A DNA stretch of 64,000 nt from Lineus longissimus. Taxonomy: Eukaryota; Nemertea; Pilidiophora; Heteronemertea; Lineidae. The stretch is taken from assembly GCF_910592395.1 (NCBI RefSeq), contig NC_088314.1, forward strand, positions 21,091,070-21,155,069, read 5' to 3'. Position 1 is the first letter of the stretch. Each line of letters begins with the position of its first letter. The notes beneath the pieces were generated by a model. That model made no database searches. It saw only the letters and a program-made list of their open reading frames with translations, and was not told where the DNA came from. The position numbers and the translations under genes are program-made. Shown piece by piece: positions 41,001-50,478 of the stretch.

Positions 41001-44000
41001 AACATTGTGATTTTTCCCCTTGATTTGGGATTCTGTTGAATCGAAAAACCCCGACGAAGAGCAGTTACCTTGATGTTGCCACCCGGGAAAAATAACCAGT
41101 TGTCTGTGAGAATCGGATCAAAGTTCTCTTGCAGCACATTTGGAGAGTCAGCCATGTTTGCAATGAGGACATTATCCATGACCCAGCATCCCCCGAACCC
41201 GAGGTCATGTGTCTTGTTCTGGGACCAACGTAAACAGACGCCATTTTGTCTTGCGAATGGGGGTAGGTAGAGTCGGTACACCCGCGTCTCAGCCGACACA
41301 GGAGCTCTGGAAAACAACAATACGATTTGCTGGTCGGCAAGGAAACGCTTATTGACTTGGTCCTGGAAAACAGCGATACGATTTGCCAATCAGTACGGAA
41401 ACACTTATTGACTTTGTCCTGCCATGATAGCCCGTGACCCGGCCAGATACCGGTTTTTTATTCAGAATGAAACAAACTCTACCTTCCACACTCTTCACAT
41501 ATACAGACTGCAGAGAAACAGGGAACTTAGATGGTCATCAACAATCGAACTGCAGTCAGTTATTCAATCATTTCAATTTATTACCGCTTCTGATAGTCTG
41601 GGCCTACTGGATGTAGATGCCTACTAGTCATCATTTCTTGACCAGATATCAAAGGTCACCAGTACGCCCTGCCGGCTGCAAGATCTCGGCAGGATTACGA
41701 TCAGGGGGTCAATATCAAAAAAAGGAAGAACTGTGTCACATCAAATCCCAGATTGAGAAACTTCCGCTGGCCAAGCTACTTATAGAGTTTCTCAGTTTCA
41801 CCCGGAAATGGCAGTTTGCCTATCTTGACTTTTGTGAATAGGTTTGGAGAGCTTGCCGAAGTTATGATCACTGTGTCTTGCCGAGAGGGATATACCAGAG
41901 CGAACTTGAAGGACATTTTCAGCTCCTGATGTCCCGTTTTCGGTTTTGTTATGGTAGATTGTGGAGCCTTCTGGAGTAGTAGTAGGAGTAAGAGTTGTTC
42001 AGGAGTACCGGTGGAGCCTTCTAGAGTAGTAGTGGTAGTACAAGTTGTTCAGGAGTACCGGTGGAGCCTTCTGGAGTAGTAGTGGTAGTACGAGTTGTTC
42101 AGGAGTACCGGTCGAGCCTTCTGGAGTAGTAGTGGGAGTAAGAGTTGTTCAGGAGTATCGGTGGAGCCTTCTGGAGTAGTAGTGGGAGTAAGAGTTGTTC
42201 AGGAGTACCGGTCGAGCCTTCTGGAGTAGTAGTGGTAGTACGAGTTGTTCAGGAGTACCGGTCGAGCCTTCTGGAGTAGTAGTGGGAGTAAGAGTTGTTC
42301 AGGAGTACCGGTGGAGCCTTCTGGAGTAGTAGTGGGAGTAAGAGTTGTTCAGGAGTATCGGTGGAGCCTTCTGGAGTAGTAGTGGGAGTAAGAGTTGTTC
42401 AGGAGTATCGGTGGAGCCTTCTGGAGTAGTAGTGGGAGTAAGAGTTGTTCAGGAGTACCGGTCGAGCCTTCTGGAGTAGTAGTGGGAGTAAGAGTTGTTC
42501 AGGAGTACCGGTGGAGCCTTCTAGAGTAGTAGTGGTAGTACGAGTTGTTCAGGAGTACCGGTGGAGCCTTCTAGAGTAGTAGTGGTAGTAAGAGTTGTTC
42601 AGGAGTACCGGTGGAGCCTTCTAGAGTAGTAGTGGGAGTAAGAGTTGTTCAGGAGTACCGGTGGAGCCTTCTAGAGTAGTAGTGGTAGTACGAGTTGTTC
42701 AGGAGTACCGGTGGAGCCTTCTGGAGTAGTAGTGGGAGTAAGAGTTGTTCAGGAGTACCGGTGGAGCCTTCTGGAGTAGTAGTGGGAGTAAGAGTTTTTC
42801 AGTATCTGTATATGATACGCCTAGTCTGGCTTGACCGTCAGGTAGGGTTGACAGTGTATAATACACAAGCTTCGATGTGCTGTTTATAGCGTATTTTCCT
42901 CTAGATTCATTTCTAACGTTACCTTATCCTGTCCATTTGTTGCCAGTTGCTACATCCTTCTCCTCCGTACTGGACCACGATGTCTTTGTCTTTAATGGAT
43001 GGCGAACACTGACCAGCACCTGGGGATACGAAAGCAATATCAATGCGGATACTGTGACAAATTGGAGGCCATGAGCATCCATTGACAAAAATGGTTCAAG
43101 AACCTTTTAAAGGTGGTTCAACGTTATTATATATATAGCCTACATTATAAAGTGGTGCACTTGAACGAAGCCTAGGATAATCCCGCTGCTCACGAACTCA
43201 TTACTCATATTTTACTTACTAAGTGCAAACTGTAGAACGGCCGCTGTCGTGGTGTTGATCGCAACTGTTTCCTGAAAAGAGGAACATTTTGATTTGCAAA
43301 ACAATCTATCCTACATTTCTTGGGATAGGTCGATGTTGTAGGAAAATCAGAACGGAAGATGAACCGTCCAGGGACAACGGATGCTTTTATGTAAAGACTT
43401 GGTTGCTTACCAACTTTCTCTCCCCGTGAGCCTCACAGAACACGGCTGCTGCTCCGTGCATCACATGGCCACAACTCTCATCGGTCTTGACGCCCATGCT
43501 CCTTGATGGATTCCTGCAACCACACAGAACACGGGACCAGACTATAATATGTCCACCTTGTTGCCATCGTAAGCAGTGAAGTGTAATGACATTTTCTATC
43601 TATTCACACATATGTATTAAATTGAGTCTTCATCACGGTTGAACTTGCATTGATCGTGTTCAGATATATAAACTGATGTGATGTACGTTGGCCTATTGTT
43701 GAGAGGTTGCTTTAGGTAGAATTTGATGTGGGATGTGATGTGGGAACGGATCACAAAATCATGAATTCATACTTATATATAAATATATATATATTTAGTA
43801 GGCCTTCATTACCATAAATCAGTACTGAGGTCCGGCCCAGAGTCAAAATCGTCCCTGAAAATGACGCCATCGTCGTGCAGGGTGAGCAGCGGTGGTCGAG
43901 GGGGAGTTTTAGTTGGGGCTGGAAAGAGAATAGGATGTTGTAGATAAAACAATGTATTAGTCGGTCATTCCTGTATCACATTGCGGTGAGTGAACAACAT

Positions 44001-45871
44001 CTCTAACGCAGATATGACATGAGACACCGTGTGTACAAACGTAAGAATACAACAAACATGATTATTGGCAGAACTGTCAAACATTTCACTTATATATTCG
44101 CCATAGGCGTAGGTGCTCTACTGTGTCGTCTATCGAAAGTGCACCAATCCTACCTCCTTCTTCACATATCTGCAGCACCGTGGTGTCTTTGAAGAGAAGT
44201 TGGCCGGCAAGTGTGGCTGTCGCTCTGCAATGATGAAGCATGGGTCCGTGTAGGTACATGTTCATGTCCGTGAAGGAATGCTCAGCTTCACTGCTGTTAC
44301 TACCATCATCCTAGCGTATGTACTGCACGATTATCCGGTCTTTACTCCGCCATGCTCTGCTGTGTCTAGCCATCTATCCTACATGCACTACTCCGTTTTG
44401 ATGCTATCTAAGCCTAAAAGACTGGCTCCCTTTCTCACTCTGCCCCTCTATTCTTTTGAAGCAAAGAGCAGGGGAGGGAAGACAAAGTGACATGCATCTC
44501 TGTGTTCCCTCTGTCTATTGTGTGAAAATACCTAGATATTCGGAACGTGCCATGGTTGTTTATTGCCAGGCACTGTATTGCCAGGCACCGTGCCATTTCA
44601 CAGATTGTACATGTACATGTAGATTTTTCGATCAGAAATAAAATCTTGATCATTAAAATGAAGACTTACAGAAACTTCACACATCCTGTTCCCTTGGGTG
44701 GAGCCATCCACATGAAAGCTAGTTGATGAGTGGGCCTTGGGCTCATGTGCTGATGGACTATTGAACACATGAAGTTCTGTCCGGCCTGACCTGGCCGCGG
44801 GATGCTCAGAGGGCTGAACATAGCCAGGCTGCTCATGGTGTTACTCTGGGCGGCCATGCTGTACAGACCCGTGAGAAGAAAGCCATCAAAGTTAAGGCTG
44901 GATTGGATGTTAACTGTTGGTGAGAGACAAGAATTCTACTGATGAGTCATTATCCAATGTATACCAAATGTATACAAAAGTATTTGGTAATTCATGAAGA
45001 TTTGCTTTGATATGCTGAGACGATATTGTTGGTGAATGCATTCTTCCCAGCGCTTATTACAAAGATCTTTAAGAAAGATTCTCGACGCTTTGATACGCCG
45101 AGACGAGCTTGTTGATGACAAACACCAGGTCAATAGACCGGGATAATGACATGATATCTATCAGTGCTTCCTTTAACCACTTGGCAGTGTCGTCTTCTTA
45201 GTTGCTCACTTCCTGCGGCTCAGGCCAATATTGCACATTCTATACAACAAATGCTCTGGAAGGTACAAGGCGTCCACGTATCTATATCTTCCACTGCGAT
45301 GAACCAAACAAGAACTTGTTTCTTAGCAGACATAGGTCACAGAAAGAGAACGTGTCTGGAGAAGAAGGCGCCATCGAAATATCATGCGTCTTCAATGTAT
45401 CCAAAACAAGTTTGCGTTCTATAGGTTGCACTGGCCAACCTTATTCGTTTGGTAAATATATTTATCACAATAATGCGATTTCAGATAATTGCGGTATTTC
45501 AAAACTGTAAATATGATTAGTTCCAAACGGACGGTGTCTGATCTATCCTCAGATTCGTCTGCACGGTTTCACTGTCTCCCTTCCAGCGTATCACTATGAT
45601 GTTAGGTAGTATAGACCTAATAGCCATGTTACTTTAAGATAGAAACTAATGCGAGAGGTTGCGTCCTACCTTGGTACGGCTGTCCTGGATGGTAATATCC
45701 TGGGTTACCCGCTATCTCCACGGATATAGACACCTCTCCTGTTTGGAGGTTGGAAACGTCCGAGTTGCCATGGTAATTGCAAACAAAGAAAAATGGCGAC
45801 ACATGAGGTAGCATACCGAGCGACACATGAATAGCTATCACCAGGCTGATGAAGAAAGTCGTTAATATCAT
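12708..45871 (-). CDS. RELN: Reelin, full-length, 56 coding exons
   Basis: Reelin is a large secreted extracellular matrix glycoprotein; in vertebrates it binds ApoER2/VLDLR and signals through Dab1. I reconstructed 56 exons, all with GT/AG borders and matching phases, totalling 10116 nt and 3371 residues (human is 3460). Order: signal peptide (about residues 1-19, hydrophobic run after ATG 45871), reeler-like region with the SPFFFVC motif, then eight reelin repeats. Each repeat shows an Asp-box strand of the EYSTDHGxTW type, an RFRWxQ strand, a WAIDNVYIG motif, an EGF-like module and a second such half. An open frame extends upstream of 45871 but has no ATG, so 45871 is the start. The vertebrate basic C-terminal tail is absent. 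Exon coordinates are listed in the nine block entries below. Two donors (exon 42 GTCAGC, exon 44 GTTCGT) are weak and chosen by phase and homology; all others are good matches. Confidence 0.97.
15505..16580 (+). pseudogene. Decayed RTE-like LINE fragment in a reelin intron
   Basis: The plus strand encodes a reverse-transcriptase motif ([21 protein letters not shown] near 15515-15585, with one residue class per catalytic-domain block). Further along is the [14 protein letters not shown] block (about 15700-15745), and finally a C-terminal block ending with LRKPSN, WNPQG and GRPRTIW (about 16340-16440). Stops and frameshifts interrupt it and the central part is deleted. It lies between reelin exons 50 and 51, antisense to the gene. 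Confidence 0.75.
17374..19209 (-). CDS. RELN: Reelin repeat 7: exons 46-49
   Basis: Exons are 18676-19209, 18211-18409, 17702-17877 and 17374-17480, about residues 2586-2924. Exon 46 is the largest in the gene (534 nt); it spans the end of repeat 6 ([20 protein letters not shown]) and the first half of repeat 7 ([18 protein letters not shown]). Exon 47 has [10 protein letters not shown] and the EGF-like [11 protein letters not shown] through [10 protein letters not shown]. Exons 48-49 start the second half; exon 49 ends inside the Asp-box (YSTNGG, continuing ISW in exon 50). Confidence 0.93.
19355..19700 (-). repeat. Partial tandem copies of reelin exon 45 3' end
   Basis: The 3' part of exon 45 (19584 to about 19700) is repeated downstream in the intron at about 19449-19560 and again, more diverged and truncated, at about 19355-19448. 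The markers TTGGGTTCCTGTACTGAG and GTGGTCTCGCTCAGTG identify the copies. In the first intronic copy the position equivalent to the donor GTAAGC reads ATAAAC, so that donor is lost. Confidence 0.75.
19584..22376 (-). CDS. RELN: Reelin repeat 6: exons 40-45
   Basis: Exons are 22235-22376, 21924-22034, 21354-21522, 20859-20999, 19965-20142 and 19584-19777, about residues 2274-2586. Exon 42 has [11 protein letters not shown]. Exon 43 has [23 protein letters not shown] and the EGF-like [11 protein letters not shown]. Exon 44 completes the EGF ([10 protein letters not shown]). Exon 45 carries [13 protein letters not shown] and [14 protein letters not shown]. The donors of exons 43 and 45 have each spawned downstream partial exon copies. 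Weak donors (GTCAGC after exon 42, GTTCGT after exon 44) are the least certain borders in the gene. Confidence 0.9.
20222..20930 (-). repeat. 107-bp exon/intron-straddling minisatellite (exon 43 donor)
   Basis: The marker AGGCATACGG recurs at 20244, 20351, 20458, 20565, 20672, 20779 and 20895, a strict 107-bp period except the last step (116). The copy at 20895 is within true exon 43. Each of the other units repeats roughly the last 85 nt of that exon (minus-strand reading [16 protein letters not shown]) and, except the outermost, its donor GCAG/GTAGGT plus about 30 nt of intron. No pyrimidine-rich acceptor is visible inside a unit. Confidence 0.88.
21636..21710 (+). repeat. tRNA-derived SINE-like fragment
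   Basis: AATGGTTAACGTGGTCGCC resembles a D arm/A box and AAGGTCGAACATCCCC a degenerate T arm/B box, about 45 nt apart. It lies in the intron between exons 41 and 42 of reelin. Confidence 0.4.
22577..25008 (-). CDS. RELN: Reelin repeat 5: exons 34-39
   Basis: Exons are 24769-25008, 24236-24353, 23864-24081, 23337-23563, 22929-23076 and 22577-22829, about residues 1873-2274. Exon 34 finishes repeat 4 ([16 protein letters not shown]) and starts repeat 5 ([11 protein letters not shown]). Exon 36 has [14 protein letters not shown]. Exon 37 has WSIDNVYIG and the EGF-like [11 protein letters not shown] followed by YLKDDFEG. Exons 38-39 carry [12 protein letters not shown], the Asp-box [11 protein letters not shown] and DWAIDQ. 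Confidence 0.93.
24590..24755 (-). repeat. Dispersed repeat, two copies of the CCAATATCATCAGTCCC end
   Basis: CCAATATCATCAGTCCC occurs at 24593 and again at 24733, separated by T-rich sequence. The flank AATGAACCAACATCACC before the second copy also occurs before the copy at 40561. The reverse complement contains GGGACTGATGA, the motif next to two minisatellites elsewhere in the window. Confidence 0.6.
25356..29565 (-). CDS. RELN: Reelin repeat 4: exons 29-33
   Basis: Exons are 29383-29565, 28810-29083, 26347-26487, 25988-26162 and 25356-25561, about residues 1546-1873. Exon 29 ends repeat 3 with [11 protein letters not shown]. Exon 30 carries RYAETWDYQ and [20 protein letters not shown]. 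Exon 31 has [13 protein letters not shown] and [11 protein letters not shown]. Exons 32-33 carry [10 protein letters not shown] and [12 protein letters not shown]. The 2.3-kb intron between exons 30 and 31 contains a decayed LINE. Confidence 0.93.
26600..28150 (-). pseudogene. Decayed RTE-like LINE in the intron between reelin exons 30 and 31
   Basis: On the minus strand 28148-27786 reads as part of an APE-type endonuclease ([21 protein letters not shown]). Lower coordinates carry the terminal region with GRPRTTWR-like and [16 protein letters not shown]-like blocks. Many stops and frameshifts are present. The terminal block is itself tandemly repeated (separate entry). It has the same orientation as reelin. 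Confidence 0.7.
26700..27090 (-). repeat. Four-fold 98-99 bp tandem repeat within the LINE tail
   Basis: The markers CCACTCTCT / CCGCTCTCT / CCACTGTCT recur at 26704, 26802, 26900 and 26998. Each unit carries the same LINE C-terminal block (minus-strand reading resembling [17 protein letters not shown]). A period near 99 bp is 33 codons. Confidence 0.7.
29915..32988 (-). CDS. RELN: Reelin repeat 3: exons 23-28
   Basis: Exons are 32835-32988, 32391-32558, 31772-31986, 31147-31295, 30514-30721 and 29915-30159, about residues 1168-1546. Exon 23 completes repeat 2 ([18 protein letters not shown]). Exons 24-25 contain ALTRDL and [19 protein letters not shown]. Exon 26 carries FALDDVYIG and the EGF-like [11 protein letters not shown]. 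Exons 27-28 carry the second half with [10 protein letters not shown] and FRWWQP. A LINE remnant lies between exons 24 and 25, and the TRIM element lies upstream, between exons 22 and 23. Confidence 0.93.
32090..32350 (+). pseudogene. Internally deleted RTE-like LINE fragment
   Basis: The plus strand reads [13 protein letters not shown], typical of the start of the LINE reverse-transcriptase region, at about 32108-32147. Soon afterwards it reads [13 protein letters not shown], typical of the LINE C-terminal end, at about 32285-32325. Most of the element between these is missing. It sits between reelin exons 24 and 25, antisense. Confidence 0.6.
33370..33776 (-). mobile_element. TRIM-type LTR retroelement with tRNA-like LTRs
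   Basis: Two direct repeats of exactly 137 bp (33370-33506 and 33640-33776) differ at about two positions. On the minus strand they start TG and end CA. Just inside the upstream LTR is TGGCGCCCAACGTGG (33637-33623), the primer-binding sequence for tRNA-Lys. Just before the downstream LTR is a purine tract, AACAGGGGGAGTA (33519-33507). The 4-bp flank TGAA is found on both sides, consistent with a target-site duplication. The internal part is only 133 bp and has no coding capacity, so it is non-autonomous. Each LTR contains a tRNA-like segment (separate entry). Confidence 0.85.
33393..33460 (-). other. tRNA-like segment with A and B boxes inside the LTR
   Basis: The minus strand shows an A box (TAGCTCAGTCGG, 33456-33445) and a B box in a perfect T arm (CCGGGTTCAATCCCCGG, ending near 33399), spaced as in a tRNA. 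The acceptor stem does not pair and the anticodon stem is poor, so this is not a functional tRNA gene. The same segment occurs in the other LTR, 270 bp higher (33663-33730). It could provide a Pol III promoter. Confidence 0.75.
33821..35736 (-). CDS. RELN: Reelin repeat 2: exons 18-22
   Basis: Exons are 35500-35736, 34963-35265, 34580-34717, 34280-34466 and 33821-34023, about residues 811-1167. Exon 18 begins with the last strands of repeat 1 ([20 protein letters not shown]). Exon 19 carries the Asp-box [20 protein letters not shown]. Exon 20 has [12 protein letters not shown] and the EGF-like [11 protein letters not shown]. Exons 21-22 carry the second half, including [18 protein letters not shown]. 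Confidence 0.93.
35955..40318 (-). CDS. RELN: Reelin repeat 1: exons 10-17
   Basis: Exons are 40167-40318, 39649-39761, 38949-39157, 38588-38716, 38141-38250, 37054-37117, 36602-36835 and 35955-36113, about residues 421-811. The first half contains [20 protein letters not shown] and ends WAIDDVYIG, split between exons 14 and 15. Exon 15 starts the EGF-like module ([11 protein letters not shown]). Exons 16-17 carry the second half. The donor of exon 14 (GATGACG, then GTAAGT) is the seed of the 46-bp array filling the next intron. Confidence 0.93.
37178..38160 (-). repeat. 46-bp exon/intron-straddling minisatellite (exon 14 donor)
   Basis: About 21 tandem units of roughly 46 bp. Each contains, on the minus strand, TTGGGCCATCGATGACG followed by GTAAGTGAAACC. 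The first 17 nt are the last 17 nt of reelin exon 14 (encoding WAIDD) and the rest is the start of its intron. The genuine exon end is the unit at 38141. Some 18 of the 20 intronic copies keep a GT donor; the copies near 37217 and 37401 have lost it. Confidence 0.9.
40348..40402. repeat. GAT trinucleotide microsatellite
   Basis: A run of GAT/GAC triplets lies about 30 bp beyond the acceptor of reelin exon 10. Confidence 0.9.
40528..40610 (-). repeat. Dispersed repeat copy
   Basis: AATGAACCAACATCACC followed by CCAATATCATCAGTCCCAAA matches the 24717-24755 copy, and is followed by a T-rich tract with GACTTTGAA as at 24613. It lies in the intron between exons 9 and 10. Confidence 0.6.
40662..45871 (-). 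CDS. RELN: Reelin N-terminal region: exons 1-9
   Basis: Coding exons on the minus strand are 45670-45871, 44670-44913, 44154-44224, 43813-43918, 43411-43513, 43220-43271, 42923-43019, 41069-41306 and 40662-40810, encoding roughly residues 1-421. Exons 1-3 form the reeler/F-spondin-like part, recognisable from [21 protein letters not shown] and [13 protein letters not shown]. Exons 4-9 match the region between the reeler domain and repeat 1 of vertebrate reelin (for example [45 protein letters not shown]). The 50-bp minisatellite at 41961-42799 lies in the intron between exons 7 and 8. Confidence 0.93.
41961..42799. repeat. 50-bp minisatellite in a reelin intron
   Basis: About 17 units of 50 bp, each with GTGGAGCCTTCTGGAGTAGT and AGAGTTGTTCAGGAGTACCG. 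Variants (GTCGAGCC, CTAGAG, GGTAGTAC) mix irregularly. It resembles no neighbouring exon, unlike the arrays at 37178 and 20222. Confidence 0.95.
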
Positions 45872-46038
45872 CGTGTTGGCCAAGGGTCTCTTTTATATCA
45901 AAAATCTGAAATGATGAAATGTGTATTTTTAAGAACGTTTCAGCAGAACTGATGGGTAATCAAAATGTAAATATCAACGAAAATAGAAAAGAGCTGGTGG
46001 TGTCCCGAAACGCATTTTGCTGCCGACTTTGTTTTGCC

Positions 46039-46575
46039 GAAAGACTTGGTTTGACTCATTAAGTATGTTAACAACGCCTATGATGGCTACAGAAAGACTT
46101 GGTTTGACTCATTAGGTATGTTAACAACGCCTATGATGGCTACAGAAAGACTTGGTTTGACTCATTAAGTATGTTAACAACGCCTATGATGGCTACAGAA
46201 AGACTTGGTTGGACTCATTAAGTATGTTAACAACGCCTATGATGGCTACAGAAAGACTTGGTTTGACTCATTAAGTATGTTAACAACGCCTATGATGGCT
46301 ACAGAAAGACTTGGTTTGACTCATTAAGTATGTTAACAACGCCTATGATGGCTACAGAAAGACTTGGTTTGACTCATTAAGTATGTTAACAACGCCTATG
46401 ATGGCTACAGAAAGACTTGGTTTGACTCATTAAGTATGTTAACAACGCCTATGATGGCTACAGAAAGACTTGGTTTGACTCATTAAGTATGTTAACAACG
46501 CCTATGATGGCTACAGAAAGACTTGGTTGGACTCATTAAGTATGTTAACAACGTCTATGATGGCTACAGAAAGAC
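46039..46575. repeat. 53-bp minisatellite in reelin intron 1
   Basis: About ten near-identical 53-bp units, each starting GAAAGACTTGGTTTGACTC and containing ATGTTAACAACGCC. It lies upstream of the first coding exon, between it and the inferred non-coding exon. The units differ at only a few positions, which suggests recent expansion. Confidence 0.95.
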
Positions 46576-47223
46576 CAATTAAATTAACTAAGATTACAAT
46601 CTTACAAATGAAACAATCCCTCCGCGACAGAATATCTGTTACACCGACTTCTAAGGCCCTACCTTATCAATATCTTTTGATGCTGTATCTGATGTCAGTT
46701 TTATCCTTATCATACCCATAGAATGTCGGTGAGAAGCACTTATTCCAGCAGTGCTCCAACTTCCTGTGCAGAAAGCCACACGATGGTTTGATTGTTGCTT
46801 CCATCATGCTCAAGGTGACGTAACGTAGATTAGGAGAGGTATGCACAGGTAACATCTTACATGCATTTGATTAACCATAGCGTGCATGAAGCGTACACAC
46901 TGCAGAAACACATGTCGAATTATTTAGTTAAGCCGCGATAGATGTATCACACATTGCATTTCAAATGTTCATCTCCCATCAACAATTGGTCAGTGAGTAC
47001 TTTAAGGTTAACAGTCTAATAAAGGTTCCTAAAATACTTAAAACCCCATGCCTGACCACATGGATAGATTTGCTAATTGTATATGAGCTTAGTTCTTATC
47101 ATTTTCACTTTTGCATTTGTATTCTGCGGTTTTGATAATTCTTGACCTTGCGAGGCACATTTGTTATCCAAGTCCATCTTTCTAAACATGAACTGGTCAT
47201 GCTAAAGTTTATGTGTATCACTA

Positions 47224-47325
47224 AAAAGGATACCACTACAATAGCATATTGAATACATTGATGATACAACAAAAGGATACCACTACAATAGCATATTGAA
47301 TACATTGATGATACAACAAAAGGGT
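47224..47325. repeat. Two-copy 47-bp tandem duplication
   Basis: AAAAGGATACCACTACAATA begins copies at 47224 and 47271. It is adjacent to the inferred donor at 47348. Confidence 0.85.
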
Positions 47326-47348
47326 AATAGGAAAATACACCACTTACC

Positions 47349-47650
47349 TAAGAGATCAGCCCGCGTCGTGTTCGACTGACTACTGACTGTGTATGCGTGG
47401 GCTTGCTACATCCGTCCAGTGATGCCTCACCACCGGACGCGTAAGGTCAGCTGAGATTTGGAGATATTATACTTGTTGAGCTCGAGTAGGTGTTTCCTTA
47501 CGTGGTCAGTATCATTCTGTCCATATGGAAGCTCAGACTCAAGAAATGAAAACAGAACTAAGTTACTGTTTGGCAATAACCGACTCCAGTAAATCAGTCG
47601 TATGGGCGCTCCTTAAAGAGAACTATAGAAGGGACTGAGCTTGGGGTTCG
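47349..47650 (-). promoter_or_regulatory. Candidate reelin promoter and 5' non-coding exon
   Basis: On the minus strand a good donor (CTTAG/GTAAGTG) ends at 47348. A matching acceptor (TTTCATCATTTCAG) precedes the coding exon at 45905, 34 nt upstream of the ATG at 45871. This implies a non-coding first exon ending at 47348 and a 1.44-kb first intron containing the 53-bp minisatellite. I cannot see the transcription start; the promoter is expected just above 47348 and is placed here by inference only. Confidence 0.4.
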
Positions 47651-47734
47651 ATTGATGGCCTGTCCCGAGGTGACCAGTGTGTTCAGTGAGAGAACTGGGT
47701 CAGGGAAGCGTGAATATTCATGCTGTGATAATAG

Positions 47735-48165
47735 GTAAGTAGAGCCTGATATACCTACGAGGTAGTAGAGCCTGATGTACTAATGGGATAGAAGAGCCTG
47801 ATGTACTAATGAGATAGTAGAGCCTGATGTACTAATGAGATAGAAGAGCCTGATGTACTAATGAGATAGTAGAGCCTGATGTACTAATGAGATAGAAGAG
47901 CCTGATGTACTAATGGGATAGAAGAGCCTGATGTACTAATGGGATAGTAGAGCATGATGTACTAATGGGATAGTAGAGCCTGATGTACTAATGGGATAGA
48001 AGAGCCTGGTGTACTAATGAGATAGTAGAGCCTGATGTACTAATGAGATAGAAGAGCCTGATGTACTAATGAGATAGTAGAGCCTGATGTACTAATGGGA
48101 TAGTAGAGCCTGATGTACTAATGGGATAGTAGAGCCTGATGTACTAATGAGATAGTAGAGCATGA
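47735..48165. repeat. 26-bp minisatellite upstream of reelin
   Basis: About 16 units of GATAGTAGAGCCTGATGTAC plus TAATGG/TAATGA. It lies a few hundred bases upstream of the inferred reelin first exon and could therefore lie in or near its promoter. Confidence 0.93.
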
Positions 48166-50164
48166 TGGTGTGGCTGTGGGGGTTGGTTTGGGGTCCACCT
48201 TCGTCGTCTCCCTTTAAGGCAATCAATGAACGAAAAGAGAAGATTTGTGTTTTAGAGATGAGTGTTAAACGGATTTACTCTGTGATGCATATCAGGTGAC
48301 GAGGACCGTGTTCTTTTGTAATTACTTTTGTTAATGAGCTAGGAACTCTGAATTCTGTCCTCGCTCGAGGCGTATCAGGTCTCTTCTCTTACTGAATACT
48401 ACTAGAGTAATGCTGGCATTCCACCTTTCGAAATGACTTCCCCAGGCAACAAGCTATGGAATACTCTGGATTTCACTCCACTATGATAATATGTCCTCTT
48501 CTCCGCCTCCTCTTTTATCATCATCATCACCTCTGGAGTTTTTTTAATGAAATATGACAGAAATGTCAGTTTGGGGATATAAGCGAAAATGGCACTGTCT
48601 GTTTTATCAATGATTACGTTATTTGTATAGGGAAAGTGCTCAGCATGGGGAATTGCTAGGAGCTCAGGGAAACATCATTCGAAGACCATAATCATCCTTT
48701 TAGCTGCTAACTAAGAAGGTCGCATTGCTAGGGAACCAAGAGTCGAAACATCAAACATCTTAATGGTAAACCTTCATCAGACATTTCAGAAATGAGTAGT
48801 TCAGACGCTTGTAAAAGTAACATTGCGTGTACCGTAAACTTCACAAAGGTGTATGTAAGGATAGTGTATCACTGCGAGGTGAACCAAGGGATACAATGTA
48901 GTTTTAGCTTGAGGGCATAGGCCATTGTACTCAACCTCCATATCGATAATAGTTGGCGCTTATTTTTGTGAATGTTAGATGTAGCTTTCACAATAGGATA
49001 AGTACTTCATCACAATGACCATTGTCTTCAGAACAGTGCAACAAACTCCTGCCTCCAGGCTGACAATGCATCAACTTTAGATGAACTTTCAAGTCAAGAG
49101 GGAAAGGATTATGTAAACAGAGCAAACGGGGTGGAACTCGTTGTGGGGACATGTCGAGACAACCACTCGCGCCGATAGTATGCACCATCGACAAACACGT
49201 TTCAATGGAAAATAACGAATTGTGATTGGCTCATTTGTTATGATTACACTGGCAAATCAGAATCGAACACATCTGATTGGACAGAACGACCGGAATCGGC
49301 TGACCAATTTCAGCTTTAATTCGGCAATCTCGGATACCTGAATACGATCTTTCTCTGCGAGAGATGCCGACCTAGATGCAGCGGGTCTCTTTAGTGAAGA
49401 GTGAGTGCGGATCAGAAATTACCGGCACGCTCACATTGCTTCTTCATCATTGGGGGAGATAAAGATCGCACGGAAACTCAAATATGCCGCTCTATGAGTA
49501 ACTGGACCAGTTATGCCTCAATATAGACTTTAATGGAAGCCGAATCAAGCTTCGCTCGTATGACAGGTGATCTCACTGATGAAAAGATATCAGTCATGTC
49601 AGTGCACATCATCGCTTGACTTCAGGCAAATACCTCTCGGCTTACATCTCTACCCCCAGAGACATCGCGAGATGATTTTCAATACAAGATGACTTTAGTC
49701 ACCGAATCGTTACTGTTCTGCTGCCTTTCTAATGGTTATTACTTCCAATTTCATGAAATATGCGTGGGTCCCGTCAGTCACGGTTCCATGGTTTGCCTTG
49801 TCTTCATTAGCAAGTCATCTCTGGATTTTGACTGACAATAGTGTAAGTGCCGAACATCAATACAAATGACGAAGGCACTCCTTTATACAGTTATTATTTA
49901 ACTCCTCATACATCTAGTTACTCTCATACATCTAGTGATCGTATCGTCATAGCTTCGTTACGACTAGGTCGATAACCTCATACGTGACCTATGCGATTAA
50001 CATCACCTGAATATGATTTAAAATTTTCCGAAATGGACCGAGGTCCAACGACCACACAACGATTTTTTGGGATAAAAATCTTATATTAAATCTCCTTCAG
50101 CGTTTCGAACCTTAAGGGTTCTTCTACAGGAGTGAATAACATCATGAAAACCTTGTCGGCTTCG
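48166..50164. other. No recognised feature
   Basis: No credible exon or repeat is visible in this 2-kb stretch between the reelin upstream region and the plus-strand locus at 50165. It may hold regulatory DNA, but I see nothing specific. Confidence 0.4.
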
Positions 50165-50400
50165 TTAAAGGGGATTTCGCACACTAACGATTCAGCCCAC
50201 TTTTGACATTTTCTCGGGCAGTGAAAATGAACCGTCTCATTTCCTATTTATAAGTCTGGCGCAGATGAGTTAGCTAGATTAGGCCTGCTGAACATGTGGA
50301 CAATAGGGTCCGCAATAGGGTTCCATTCAAGAACTTGCGTATGACAAGATGATGTCTTGATATCTACTGCATTGTACTCGTCGTAGGAAATACGCTTTAA
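50165..50400. mobile_element. TTAA-flanked MITE, copy 1
   Basis: The element starts TTAAAGGGGATTTCGCAC and ends GTCGTAGGAAATACGCTTTAA; the ends form degenerate terminal inverted repeats with TTAA at both borders, as for piggyBac-type insertion. The interior shares GTCTGGCGCAGAT and other blocks with the copy at 53392-53617. Confidence 0.65.
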
Positions 50401-50478
50401 AGTGAAATAAAAAGGCAACCACGGCCATTGAGATGGCATAACAAAACTTAAATATGATCAGAAACACGCTGGCTAAAC

